Origin: Bacteroidota bacterium
GTDB lineage: Bacteria > Bacteroidota > Bacteroidia > AKYH767-A > JAHEYN01
Length of the DNA: 33,175 nt
Reading direction: 5' to 3'
Assembly (NCBI GenBank): GCA_947448795.1
Contig: CANFOZ010000025.1
Location: 1 to 33,175 of the forward strand
The translations under genes were made by a program, and so were the position numbers. Under the pieces are notes generated by a model. The model worked only from the letters and a program-made list of their open reading frames with translations. It did no database searches and was not told the origin of the DNA. This document shows positions 7,509 to 16,900 of this stretch, one piece after another (the stretch's first letter is position 1; every line of letters begins with the position of its first letter).

Positions 7509-7539
7509 TTGCACGTTTCCAAACAACCTTTTAAGTTTT
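7509..7539 (+). promoter_or_regulatory. Possible promoter of the J-domain gene
   Basis: TTG (7509-7511), a 20-base spacer and TAAGTTTT (7532-7539, one mismatch to TAnnTTTG) end three bases before the ATG at 7543, again implying a very short or absent leader. Confidence 0.4.
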
Positions 7540-7542
7540 CAT

Positions 7543-8553
7543 ATGGATGCTAACTTGCAAGGCGCTTTTGCTTTGTTGGGTGTTACGCCCAATGCGCCCG
7601 ATGCCGATTTGCGCAGGGCCTACCGTCGCAAGGCGATGCAGCTTCATCCCGATCGTAACCCATCGGCTCATGCGCAGGAGGAGTTTGTGCGCTTGCAAGC
7701 CGCTTATGAATTGGTGTTAGCCATGCGTCAAGCGCCTAAGCGCACCAATGCTGCAAGTAACACCGATGCCAATCGCGATAGGCGCCAGCAAGAAATGGCA
7801 CGGCGCAGAGAGGCCGCACGAAAAAAACGCGAGGCCTACGAACGATCCGATGCCTTTAAAATGCACATGGCATTGGATGTGCTCGCTTTTCACCTAAGTT
7901 TTATACTTTCGGTTTTTGTTTTCACTGGATTGCCGTTAATCGGGTTGTGGCAGTTTGGCGTTCCAGGTTTGTTTGGTTGCGGCGTAATCATGTTGATTAG
8001 CACCCCGATGACCATACCCTCGCTCCGCAGTTATCGTTTGCTGAAATGGTTGAGCTTTGCAGAGGCATTGAAAAAGATATCGCGTACAAACGAGTTTGTT
8101 ATAACTGCATGCATGCTGTTCAATCTGTTGGTGTTGGCACGCGTAGGTTTGCAAACGCTAATTCCTATTAAACTACTGCTGCTTATAAACGTATTCGCAA
8201 TCGTTGTAGGCTATGGAATGCCTCATTGGGTATTGAAACGATTTGCAAAAAAGACTAGTCCAATTGCCTTTGGATGGGCGCCTGCACTAGTTCAGGTGTA
8301 CTTTCTTCTGAATTTTCTATTCAGCGGAAGTCCACAAGAAAAGCGTTTTTATTTTGTTGTTGAGGATTCTGTTTGGGGCAAGCAAACTGGCTATCCCGTA
8401 AGTATTCGTTTACAGAACGATGCATATTCGGCGTTCAGCGGTCTGCGTTTTTTTTGGGACGATTTGCAGGTGGTTCAGAAAGAACAGGTCGTTTACACCT
8501 TTGAGCAAGGTCTTTTGGGCTGGCCCGTCATGATTGCTTATCGCTTCGAATAG
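7543..8553 (+). CDS. Membrane-anchored J-domain protein
   Basis: A 336-residue protein with an N-terminal J domain (residues 1-62) carrying the diagnostic His-Pro-Asp at 35-37 inside AMQLHPDRNP; such domains stimulate the ATPase of DnaK-type chaperones. A strongly basic, Arg/Glu-rich helix of about 30 residues (roughly 78-106) follows and may form a coiled coil. Three to five hydrophobic segments lie between residues 110 and 265, and the C-terminal 60 residues look soluble. It lacks the Gly/Phe region and zinc-finger domain of DnaJ, so it is a type III J protein and presumably recruits a DnaK to the membrane. Its substrates are unknown. It converges with cdaA with only 5 bases between the stops. 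Confidence 0.85.
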   Translation: MDANLQGAFALLGVTPNAPDADLRRAYRRKAMQLHPDRNPSAHAQEEFVRLQAAYELVLAMRQAPKRTNAASNTDANRDRRQQEMARRREAARKKREAYERSDAFKMHMALDVLAFHLSFILSVFVFTGLPLIGLWQFGVPGLFGCGVIMLISTPMTIPSLRSYRLLKWLSFAEALKKISRTNEFVITACMLFNLLVLARVGLQTLIPIKLLLLINVFAIVVGYGMPHWVLKRFAKKTSPIAFGWAPALVQVYFLLNFLFSGSPQEKRFYFVVEDSVWGKQTGYPVSIRLQNDAYSAFSGLRFFWDDLQVVQKEQVVYTFEQGLLGWPVMIAYRFE

Positions 8554-8558
8554 ACGCC

Positions 8559-9353
8559 TTAGTTAAATTCAGTGTCTAGTCTTTTGAGTAGTATTTCGGG
8601 GGAAATGTTCATCTCCAATTCTCCTTCTTTTGCAAAGGCAATTTCACCCGTTTCCTCCGAAACGGTTACAACAACCGCATCGCTTTGTTCGGTGATACCA
8701 AGCGCTGCCCGGTGTCGCATACCAAGTCGAGCAGGCAGATCGGGATTCTCTGAAATAGGCAGCACACAGCGTGCTGCTTTGATGCGGTTTCCAGCAATGA
8801 TCAAAGCTCCGTCGTGCATAGGACTGCCTTTGTAAAATATGCTTTCAATTAAGCGTCTTGATATGGTTGCATCGATAAGGTCGCCACTGGCGGAGAAGAA
8901 ACTGAGGTCAACATTGCGCTCAATAACGAGAATCGCACCTGTCTTTGTTTTGGACATCTGGCGGCATGCTTTTATTATAGCATCTTTGTCGGGGAGCAGG
9001 CTGTTTGTTTTGGATTTTCCGAAGGAGAAAAGTTTGTTGGGCAAGTTCTGGCGAGCGAGGAAGCTATTGGTTCCAATAAGTATTAAAAACTTCCGGATTT
9101 CTTGTTGAAAAACAATGACAAGTGCCAATGCACCCAATCCAATGACTTGGCCGAGAATCGTGCTAAGAACCTGCATGTGCATGGCTCTCACCAGCATCCA
9201 AAACAGGTAGATTAAGGTGATACCAGCGAAGATGTAAATTGCCGCAGTGCCTTTTATCACTCGATAGAGTTGATAAAGCAAGACCGCTACGATAAGTATA
9301 TCGATGAAATCGAGCAGGGTGAAGGAAAGGAAACCTAGACGGAAGATGTTCAT
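8559..9353 (-). CDS. cdaA: Diadenylate cyclase CdaA (c-di-AMP synthase)
   Basis: Makes the second messenger c-di-AMP from two ATP. Three N-terminal membrane helices (about residues 10-30, 37-56 and 63-85) precede the DAC domain. The two catalytic motifs are intact: Asp-Gly-Ala at 181-183 in GSPMHDGALII and Arg-His-Arg at 213-215 in GMRHRAALG, followed by AVVVTVSEETGEI. The length of 264 residues fits the CdaA (YbbP) class. The gene lies 31 bases downstream of folP on the same strand and carries an exact -7 box across the folP stop codon. No ybbR-like regulator or c-di-AMP phosphodiesterase is in the window. Confidence 0.96.
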   Translation of the reverse strand: MNIFRLGFLSFTLLDFIDILIVAVLLYQLYRVIKGTAAIYIFAGITLIYLFWMLVRAMHMQVLSTILGQVIGLGALALVIVFQQEIRKFLILIGTNSFLARQNLPNKLFSFGKSKTNSLLPDKDAIIKACRQMSKTKTGAILVIERNVDLSFFSASGDLIDATISRRLIESIFYKGSPMHDGALIIAGNRIKAARCVLPISENPDLPARLGMRHRAALGITEQSDAVVVTVSEETGEIAFAKEGELEMNISPEILLKRLDTEFN

Positions 9354-9375
9354 CGTAATAAATACACTAAGACTG

Positions 9376-9383
9376 CAAATGTA
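9376..9383 (-). promoter_or_regulatory. Possible internal -7 element upstream of cdaA
   Basis: TACATTTG on the minus strand, an exact TAnnTTTG match, lies 22 bases before the cdaA ATG and just after the folP stop. No good -33 partner is visible. It could give cdaA a transcript independent of folP. Confidence 0.4.
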
Positions 9384-9384
9384 A

Positions 9385-10251
9385 TCAAGATTCTACTCTT
9401 GCTTTGTGCATTACCGCAAGAAGAGTTCGCACTTCAGCTGCCTCGCGTACATCATGCACGCGTAAGATAGCTGAACCCTTTAAGGCTGCGATGGTGTTCA
9501 GCACAGTTGTGCCATTCAGGGCGTGATCGGCATCTGTACCCAGTACTTTATGCACCATCCCTTTTCGTGAAAAGCCACACAGGATAGGTAGATCTAGCTG
9601 ATGGAATAGTTCAAGATGCGACAAGAGCTGGTAATTGTGTTCAATCGTTTTTCCAAATCCGAAACCTGGATCGATGATGATGTCGCTGACTTCTTGTTTT
9701 TTTAAAATGTGAATGCGCTCCTTAAAATAAGCGAGCACTTCGTTGCAAACATTGCCGTATTGCGGATTGATTTGCATGGATTGCGGAGTGCCTTGTATGT
9801 GCATCAGCACATAGGTTGCTTTGCTTTTTGCAATGAGGTCGAACATCGCCGAATCCATTGTTCCTCCAGAAACATCATTGATAATCGAGGCGCCAGCAAG
9901 GATTGCCGCTTCAGCTACCGATGCACGATAGGTGTCGGCGGACAATAGTACGGCTGGGAAATGTGTTTTTAGAACCTGTAGGGCATGTGTCAACCCTTGT
10001 CTTTCTTGCGATTCAGAGGGTGGAAGCGATCCAGGTCGGGTTGAACATGCTCCCACATCCAGGATGTCGGCACCTTGTTCGAGCATCGCACTCGCCTTCA
10101 TTAACAATATGTCATCGTCTTCTGCTCGGCTACCTGCAAAGAAGGAGTCGGGGGTTACATTAAGAACGCCCATGATCAACGGTTTGCGGCTGTTTATAAT
10201 TTGGCCCTGAAAGGGTGATCCGGAATTGTAAAATGCTGTATCTTTATGCAA
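9385..10251 (-). CDS. folP: Dihydropteroate synthase
   Basis: Condenses 6-hydroxymethyl-dihydropterin diphosphate with p-aminobenzoate in folate synthesis and is the sulfonamide target. Conserved blocks of the TIM barrel: LIMGVLNVTPDSFFAG, EQGADILDVGACSTRPGS, LSADTYRASVAEAAILAGASIINDVSGG, IIIDPGFGFGKTIEHNY and ILCGFSRKGMVHKVLG, ending in ILRVHDVREAAE. The start is uncertain: there is no in-frame ATG before the MGVLNV block. A TTG at 10251 gives 288 residues and a normal leader; a TTG at 10290 would give 301 residues but overlaps the -7 promoter box at 10288-10295, so I reject it. It is divergent from the DUF1599 gene and 31 bases upstream of cdaA. Confidence 0.93.
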   Translation of the reverse strand: MHKDTAFYNSGSPFQGQIINSRKPLIMGVLNVTPDSFFAGSRAEDDDILLMKASAMLEQGADILDVGACSTRPGSLPPSESQERQGLTHALQVLKTHFPAVLLSADTYRASVAEAAILAGASIINDVSGGTMDSAMFDLIAKSKATYVLMHIQGTPQSMQINPQYGNVCNEVLAYFKERIHILKKQEVSDIIIDPGFGFGKTIEHNYQLLSHLELFHQLDLPILCGFSRKGMVHKVLGTDADHALNGTTVLNTIAALKGSAILRVHDVREAAEVRTLLAVMHKARVES

Positions 10252-10287
10252 GAAAATAAATGGTTTGATAAATCGTTTATAGAAGCA

Positions 10288-10295
10288 CAAAAATA
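10288..10295 (-). promoter_or_regulatory. -7 element of folP
   Basis: TATTTTTG on the minus strand is an exact TAnnTTTG match about 36 bases before the preferred folP start. It lies in the short divergent spacer with the DUF1599 gene. The -33 region (TTTAGG) is weak. Confidence 0.45.
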
Positions 10296-10333
10296 CCTAG
10301 AATTACCTCAATACCTAAAAATTTATCTCCTTT

Positions 10334-10888
10334 ATGCTAATTCAAACCTCGTCTCAATACGATCTCGCGGTTTCCCATTGTCGCGACATCTTTGTTAATA
10401 AAATGAAAGATTACGGCAGCGCTTGGCGCATTTTGCGCGTCAGTTCGATAACCGACCAGGTATATATCAAGGCGCAGCGTATCCGCAGCATCGAAACACA
10501 CGGCACACAGAAAGTAGAGGAAGGTATTCGTTCGGAATACATCGGCATCGTAAATTATGCGATGATCGCTTTGATTCAGCTTGAATTGCAAGGTAAAGAG
10601 GCGGAGACCGAGCTTCCTTTGAAAAAGGGCATGGATCTTTTTGATCGCAAATTGGCGGAAACGAAGGCGCTGATGGAGAAAAAGAATTTCGACTACGATG
10701 AGGCATGGCGTCAGATGCGCATCAGTTCGCTGACCGATATCATTTTAATGAAACTCATGCGGGTGAAACAGATTGAGGATCACGATGGAGCAACGCTAAT
10801 CTCAGAAGGCATAGAGGCGAATTACCAAGACATTGCTAATTATGCTCTTTTTGCGCTCATTCGATTGGATGAGCTAAGTGCTAATTAA
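10334..10888 (+). CDS. DUF1599 (Nmad1-type) tandem-domain protein
   Basis: A 184-residue protein made of two copies of one domain. The first (about residues 7-85) contains KDYGSAWRILRVSSITDQVY and the second (about 97-180) contains FDYDEAWRQMRISSLTDIIL; the shared pattern is Asp-Tyr-x-x-Ala-Trp-Arg-x-x-Arg-x-Ser-Ser-x-Thr-Asp, and each copy ends with an Asn-Tyr-Ala-x-x-Ala-Leu-Ile helix. This is DUF1599, also called nucleotide modification associated domain 1, which in phages accompanies modified-base systems; its biochemical role is unproven. In Bacteroidota it is commonly found beside folP, cdaA and a DoxX-like gene, as here, which suggests a housekeeping nucleotide-related job. It is divergent from folP and 34 bases upstream of the DoxX-like gene. 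Confidence 0.88.
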   Translation: MLIQTSSQYDLAVSHCRDIFVNKMKDYGSAWRILRVSSITDQVYIKAQRIRSIETHGTQKVEEGIRSEYIGIVNYAMIALIQLELQGKEAETELPLKKGMDLFDRKLAETKALMEKKNFDYDEAWRQMRISSLTDIILMKLMRVKQIEDHDGATLISEGIEANYQDIANYALFALIRLDELSAN

Positions 10889-10922
10889 TTTCCATTTTAA
10901 AATACATTAAGCTAGATAAGCA

Positions 10923-12050
10923 ATGAACATAATTACTACCATCGCTCGTATTCTTGTTGGTGTTCTGTTTATTATTTCAGGACTAATAAAGGCGAATGAT
11001 CCTGTGGGATTTTCCTATAAATTGGATGAGTATTTCGAGGTCTTTCACATGGATTTTATGTCCTTCGCATCGCTCGGACTGGCTATGTTTATCGCCATCT
11101 TTGAAATAGGGCTGGGTGCGGCGCTGCTTTTAGGTGCTCGTATTCGCAATGTGGTTTGGATGCTTCTTGGACTGATTGTGTTCTTTACCTTCTTAACCTT
11201 CTATTCTGCCTATTTTAACAAGGTAACCGATTGTGGTTGTTTTGGTGATGCCCTTCATCTTACACCATGGACTTCCTTTGGCAAAGACGTAGCGCTTTTG
11301 GTGTTGATTGCTTGGCTGTTTTTTCGCCGAAACGATATCTCGCCGCTTGTTAACGAAGGATTTAGTTCCACCTTGGCAGTGCTTGCATTGATTGGTTCAG
11401 GTTGGTTTACACAACATTGCTATGCACATTTACCGATTGTTGATTTTCGTCCCTATGCTGTTGGTAAGAACTTAATAGATGGTCGTGCCATGCCAGCAGG
11501 AGCAAAGGTGAGTGTGTATGAAACCAAATTGTATTATGAGAAAAAAGGCGAGGTAAAAGAGTTTACTAGCAAGGACTATCCATGGAACGATTCTACTTGG
11601 GTTTGGAAGGAAACGAAGAATGTGTTGGTTGAGAAAGGCTATGAGCCGCCAATTCACGATTTTAACATTACCGACCAAGATGGGGTTGACCGAACGGATG
11701 AGCTGTTGAGTAACACGGATTATAATTTCTTTCTGGTGTCGTACGATTTAAGCAAGGCGGATCGCAAGGTTCAGGCACAGATCAATCAATTTGTTCGTCA
11801 TACCGATGAGAAACATCTTAAGTTCATTGGATTGACAGGCTCCTTGCCCGCTGAAACGGATAATTTTCGCCACGATGTAGAAGCGATGTACGACTTCTAT
11901 ACATGTGATCAAACGGCTTTAAAAACCATGATACGCTCTAACCCAGGGCTTATGCTAATGAAGGGTGGAGTGGTTATTGCCATTTGGCACAGCAATGATT
12001 TCCCGGAGTTCAAAGAGGTGGAAGCCAAGTATCTCAACAATGCTAGATAA
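10923..12050 (+). CDS. DoxX-like membrane protein (BT_3928 family)
   Basis: A 375-residue protein. The first 150 residues hold four membrane helices in a DoxX/MauE-like arrangement, beginning ITTIARILVGVLFIISGLIKANDP. A conserved Cys pair, DCGCFGDA, lies in the loop after helix 3 (about residues 100-107), as in the methylamine utilisation protein MauE, which supports disulfide chemistry. A fifth hydrophobic segment lies near 142-160. The C-terminal 200 residues are soluble and beta/alpha in character; the part after residue 255 (NFFLVSYDLSKADRKVQ and later LMLMKGGVVIAIWHSNDFP) resembles a thioredoxin-like fold without a CxxC. The family is typical of Bacteroidota and its function is not established. 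The ABC permease gene follows after 11 bases. Confidence 0.8.
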   Translation: MNIITTIARILVGVLFIISGLIKANDPVGFSYKLDEYFEVFHMDFMSFASLGLAMFIAIFEIGLGAALLLGARIRNVVWMLLGLIVFFTFLTFYSAYFNKVTDCGCFGDALHLTPWTSFGKDVALLVLIAWLFFRRNDISPLVNEGFSSTLAVLALIGSGWFTQHCYAHLPIVDFRPYAVGKNLIDGRAMPAGAKVSVYETKLYYEKKGEVKEFTSKDYPWNDSTWVWKETKNVLVEKGYEPPIHDFNITDQDGVDRTDELLSNTDYNFFLVSYDLSKADRKVQAQINQFVRHTDEKHLKFIGLTGSLPAETDNFRHDVEAMYDFYTCDQTALKTMIRSNPGLMLMKGGVVIAIWHSNDFPEFKEVEAKYLNNAR

Positions 12051-12061
12051 GTAAAAAACAA

Positions 12062-13141
12062 GTGATCGATTTCATTCTGCGCCGTTTTTCTTATGGACTA
12101 TTGGTGCTGTTAGGCGTTGTTATTATTGTTTTTTTTCTTTTCAATGTGCTGCCAGGTGATCCCGCACGAATGATGCTTGGTCAGCGTGCTGATGTATCAT
12201 CGATCGAGGCGATCAATAAAGATTTAGGTCGCGATCGATCGTTGCCTGTTCAATTTTTGTTTTACTTGAATGACTTGTCTCCGATTTCTTTTCATAATCA
12301 GAGCGACTCAAGCGATATACTGTTCTTTAATGGCGACAAATACGGTTCAGGTATAACTCTTTTGCCGCTTGGTTCCAAGCGTGTTTTTGTACTTAAAAAG
12401 CCATATTTACGGCGCTCCTACCAAAGCGGCCGTAAAGTATCCGAGCTCTTATTGGATGCACTGCCCGGAACGATGGTGTTAGCCTTTTCGTCGATGCTTT
12501 TTGCAAGTCTTGTAGGCTTGTTTTTAGGCATTGTGTCGGCGCTCTATAAACACAGCTGGGTAGACCGTTTGTCAATGGTCTTGGCGGTCTTAGGTATGTC
12601 TGTTCCTTCTTTCTTTGCGGGGATCATCATCGCCTGGGTATTTGGTTTTCTGCTAAGTGATTACACCGGCTTACACATGACTGGTGGCTTATATAGTTCT
12701 ACCGTTTTTGGAGGCGAGGTTCTTCAGTTAAAAAATTTGATTTTACCAACCCTGACATTGGGTATTAGGCCATTGGCGGTAATCGTACAGCTTACACGCA
12801 GCGCCATGCTTGATGTGTTGTCGCAGGATTACATTCGTACTGCACGCGCCAAGGGGCTTGGCTTTCGGCGTATTGTTTTGAAGCATGCCTTGCGTAATGC
12901 TTTGAATCCAGTAGTCACAGCCATCTCTGGATGGTTTGCCTCCTTGTTAGCCGGTGCCGTTTTTGTTGAGTTTATTTTTGGATGGAAAGGAGTAGGCAAG
13001 GTTACGGTTGATGCGCTTGAAAAATACGATCTGCCTGTTGTTATGGGAGCGGTGTTAGTAGTTGCCATGATTTTTGTAATAATTAATATCTTAGTGGATA
13101 TATTGTACGGGATATTCGATCCTCGCATTCGTATTCAATAA
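12062..13141 (+). CDS. ABC transporter permease, DppB/OppB type, orphan
   Basis: A 359-residue inner-membrane permease of the binding-protein-dependent peptide/nickel class. It has an N-terminal helix followed by VLPGDPARMMLG, the classic DppB signature, four or five further membrane helices between residues 135 and 345, and the EAA cytoplasmic loop with YIRTARAKGLGFRRIVLKHALRNALNP (about 258-284) that contacts the ATPase. Between helix 1 and helix 2 is an extra polar segment of about 55 residues (about 75-130), longer than in E. coli DppB. The start is a GTG. No second permease, ATPase or solute-binding gene is adjacent, so the partner components must be encoded elsewhere; the substrate is unknown. 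tpiA follows 5 bases after the stop. Confidence 0.9.
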   Translation: MIDFILRRFSYGLLVLLGVVIIVFFLFNVLPGDPARMMLGQRADVSSIEAINKDLGRDRSLPVQFLFYLNDLSPISFHNQSDSSDILFFNGDKYGSGITLLPLGSKRVFVLKKPYLRRSYQSGRKVSELLLDALPGTMVLAFSSMLFASLVGLFLGIVSALYKHSWVDRLSMVLAVLGMSVPSFFAGIIIAWVFGFLLSDYTGLHMTGGLYSSTVFGGEVLQLKNLILPTLTLGIRPLAVIVQLTRSAMLDVLSQDYIRTARAKGLGFRRIVLKHALRNALNPVVTAISGWFASLLAGAVFVEFIFGWKGVGKVTVDALEKYDLPVVMGAVLVVAMIFVIINILVDILYGIFDPRIRIQ

Positions 13142-13146
13142 ACAGC

Positions 13147-13920
13147 ATGAACATGTCATCAAGAAAAAGAATTGTTGCAGCCAATTGGAAAATGAATCTC
13201 ACGGTAGGGGAAAGCGAGTTGCTAGCTACCGAAATGCGAAGCGTTTTAACGACCATGCCGAGGCATTGCGAAGTTGTGCTTGCACCTTCATTTCCTGCCT
13301 TAGAGCGCCTCGTTAAAGCTGTTGCAGGGCTTGATAGCGTGCAGATTGCTGCTCAAGATTGTGCTCCTGCTATTCGCGGAGCGCATACCGGAGAGGTGTC
13401 GTCTTTGGTGCTATCGGAGCTTGGTGTGCAAAAAGTAATTATCGGGCACTCCGAGCGTAGGATCAACAACAAAGAAGATCATTTGACCTTGAAGAAAAAA
13501 GTCGATGTTGCTTTAGAAACGGGGCTGGATATTATTTTTTGCTGTGGCGAGACAACGCAGCAACGCAAGGAGGGGATTCACATGCAGATTATTGAGCAAC
13601 AACTAAAGGATTCGCTCTTGCATCTTACCGATACCCAATTGGCTTCCGTTGCCATAGCCTATGAGCCTGTTTGGGCGATAGGAACAGGCCTTACACCAAC
13701 CAGTGAGCAAATAGAAGAGATGCATGGATACCTGCGCGCCTTGCTAAATCGTACTTCCGCAAAGGTTGGTCCAACGCTTTCCTTGCTGTATGGAGGCAGT
13801 TGTAACGCTTCCAATGCAGCATCCATTTTCGCCTTAGAAAATGTTGATGGTGGTTTAATTGGTGGTGCATCGTTAAAAGCCGATGAATTCATGCGTATAC
13901 TTAATTCTTTGCCTCAATGA
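13147..13920 (+). CDS. tpiA: Triosephosphate isomerase
   Basis: Interconverts glyceraldehyde-3-phosphate and dihydroxyacetone phosphate in glycolysis. All catalytic elements are present: Lys15 in AANWKMN, His101 in IIGHSERR, Glu173 in AYEPVWAIGTG (which starts loop 6), and the phosphate-binding GGSCNASN near residues 218-225. The length of 257 residues is normal. The second Met (13153) is an equally possible start. The gene overlaps the start of the large exported protein downstream by 4 bases (ATGA), so the two are translationally coupled. Confidence 0.96.
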   Translation: MNMSSRKRIVAANWKMNLTVGESELLATEMRSVLTTMPRHCEVVLAPSFPALERLVKAVAGLDSVQIAAQDCAPAIRGAHTGEVSSLVLSELGVQKVIIGHSERRINNKEDHLTLKKKVDVALETGLDIIFCCGETTQQRKEGIHMQIIEQQLKDSLLHLTDTQLASVAIAYEPVWAIGTGLTPTSEQIEEMHGYLRALLNRTSAKVGPTLSLLYGGSCNASNAASIFALENVDGGLIGGASLKADEFMRILNSLPQ

Positions 13921-16900
13921 TGCGTTTACTTGCTGGTGTGTTTCTTGTTTGTCTTTGCTTTGGCATGCTTACAGTTCGTGCGCAAACATTGAAAGAATTT
14001 CCGAGTGAACCTGAAGCTTTTTATAAATCCTTGAATGAGTTTATTGTCGAAACGAGTCCCGATGAGGCCGAGGCAATTATGACCGAGCTCCGCGTGATAT
14101 GGACTCAGGATAAGCTGGAGTTGAAGGAGGAAGAGAAAATGTACAAGGCCGCCAACAAGATTATAAAGAAGCGCACGGAGGAGGATAATGTTTTTCATAA
14201 CTATCAATACTCAGCGGCAACGCCTCGCTTGACTGCCGAGCAAAAAGGGGATATTATTAAAACCGCTAATTTGATGCTGAAGAAGAGGATGAAAGCCATC
14301 CCTGACTTTAAAAATTACCTCTATGCTGTAATCAGTTTCAAGATTAGCAATCAAAACGACGAGAGTTTTAAAGCCTGGCAAGCAAGTTTGACAAAATTAT
14401 TAGAGCGTGCCAATAAGTATTATGCGGCTTACATATTGGGCTGCAACAACCTCTTTTCTGGAAATATTTTGTATCAATCGGCCTCTACCAAGTGGGTGGC
14501 TAGCAACAATGATTATATTTTTGATTTCGATTCTTTGCCTAAGGTTGTATTCAAAGGCATTCAACTCACCTGTTATGCAAAGAAGGATAGCAGTATAATA
14601 GAGGACACGCGCGGTGTTTATTATCCTACTATTCAGACTTGGTATGGCAATTCAGGCAAGGTTAATTTCCTGCGTGCTGGATTTGATGTAAACTCAGCGC
14701 GTGCTGAACTAAGTCAATATCAAATCGATGTAACAGGGTCAGACTATGTGGCCGATTCCGTTGTGTTTTTCTTTCCGCAATACTTTAAGGATGCGCTCAT
14801 GGGGCGTTTTGCCGATAAACTGCTAGCCGACGTAACACCAGAAACATCTAGCTATCCGAGGTTCACCACCTATACGAAGGTGCATCGCATTAAAAATATT
14901 GTTGCCGATGTTGATTATAGAGGGGGATTTTCGCTTGAAGGGCGAAAGATTATTGGCACTGGAAATGACAAGGATCGCGCGGTCTTGACATTTTATAATA
15001 AGAAAAAAGTGTTTTTAGTGGCCGCCTCAAACAGCTTCGTGATACGACCAGACAAAATTACGTCAGATAGAACCAGTATTACCTTTTATTTAGATACCGC
15101 ACAATGTAATCCGCATTGTGATTCGATCTATCACCCCTCGCTGCAATTTAAATACATCATCTTTGACAGGGTGCTCGGGTTAATACGAACAGAGGAAGGC
15201 GTTGGTAGCAGTCCGTTTTACGACTCTTTCCACAAGCTTGATATTTATGTTGAAGGAATGTATTGGAAGATTGACGATCCAATCATTGACATGCGGGTAA
15301 TCACTGGCGGTACGGAGGGTAGGGCACATTTTGAATCATCCAACTATTACAAAGATTATAAATTCTCAAAATTGCAAGGGATATCCGATGTGCACCCCTT
15401 CTTCAACATAAAGCGCTTTACCGACTATCAGCGTTCTAGGTACATTGATGTTAACGATTACGCAAAGTTTCTAAAAGCGCCTCCGGAGCAAGTAAGATCT
15501 ATGTTGCTTTCACTTTCCACCAAAGGATTCATGATCTATGAATCTGCGGAGAATCTTTTTCTTGCAACTGATAGGCTCTATTATTATCTGAATGCGAAGC
15601 AGGGTAAAATTGATTATGATGTGCTTGACATCGAGTCGTTAACAAGTGCTGACAAGAGCAATGCCCGCATGAGTCTGCTTAACTACGATCTCACCCTAAA
15701 TGGTGTTTCGAAGGTTCAGGTGAGTGACTCGCAAAGCGTTTCAATCATACCAAAGGATCGTCAGATTGTTATGAAAGCGAACCGCGACTTTTCTTTTTCA
15801 GGCAAGTTGAATTCGGGGCGTTTTGAATATTTCGGAAAGAATTTTTCGTTTGGTTACGACGAATTTAAAATCGATTTAGCCTTCATTGATTCGATGCGAC
15901 TAAAAGTTCCAGGGAAAGAAAAAGATGCCTTTGGAAACGATGTACTTACACCAGTAAAAACGGTTATTCAGTATCTGAGTGGAAACCTGCTGATCGATAA
16001 TCCCAACAACAAATCGGGCCTGAAGGATTTTAATGAATACCCCGTATTCAATAGCTTGCGCGATTCGTATGTGTTTTATGATCGCGCCTCTATACAGCGC
16101 GGTGTTTATCAAAAAGACAATTTTTATTTCCACTTAGAACCTTTTTCGGTGGATAGTCTGAATAGCTTCGATCCTTCTGGAATGAGCTTAAAGGGTACTT
16201 TTATTTCGGCGGGTATTTTTCCTGACTTCGATGAAGACCTTCGGCTACAACCTGATTTTTCGCTTGGCTTTGTGCGGCCAACGCCTCCGGATGGGTTTCC
16301 TGTTTATGGTAGCAAGGGCACCTATTTAAAAACCATCGACATGAGTCATGAAGGATTGCGTGGGGATGGTGAATTGCGCTATGTTACTTCTGTAGCGCAT
16401 TCCAAAAACTTTTTCTTTTATCCCGATTCTGTGAACGCCATATTGCAGGATTACGAGATCAAGCCACAAGGCAAGCCGATTGAGTTTCCGCATGTGCTTG
16501 GTAAGGATGTGTATTTGCATTGGCGGCCATACCGCGATCGCATGTTTGTTTACCAAAAAAAGGAAGAAATAGATTTCTACGACGGACAGGCCTTCTTAAA
16601 AGGAGACATGGAGTTATCTCCAAAAGAGTTGATTGGAAAAGGTCGTATGGCTTTTGTCAATGCCGAGCTGACCTCCGAGAAATTCAATTATAAACAAATA
16701 TCCTTTGGTGCGGATACATCCAACTTCGATCTGAAATCGGATGAATCGACCACCTTTGCGATCTCAACGGTTAATGTTAGTGCAAATATTGATTTCAGCA
16801 CACGGACTGGTGTGTTTAAATCCAATGGAGGTGGTTCGTATGTTAAATTTCCTGCAAACGACTATATCTGTTACATGGATCAATACAAATGGTTTATGGA

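Noticed and set aside
10252-10290. A longer folP starting at TTG 10290.
   Set aside because: The -7 promoter box of folP covers 10288-10295, so transcription would start downstream of that codon; the added residues also have no counterpart in the family.
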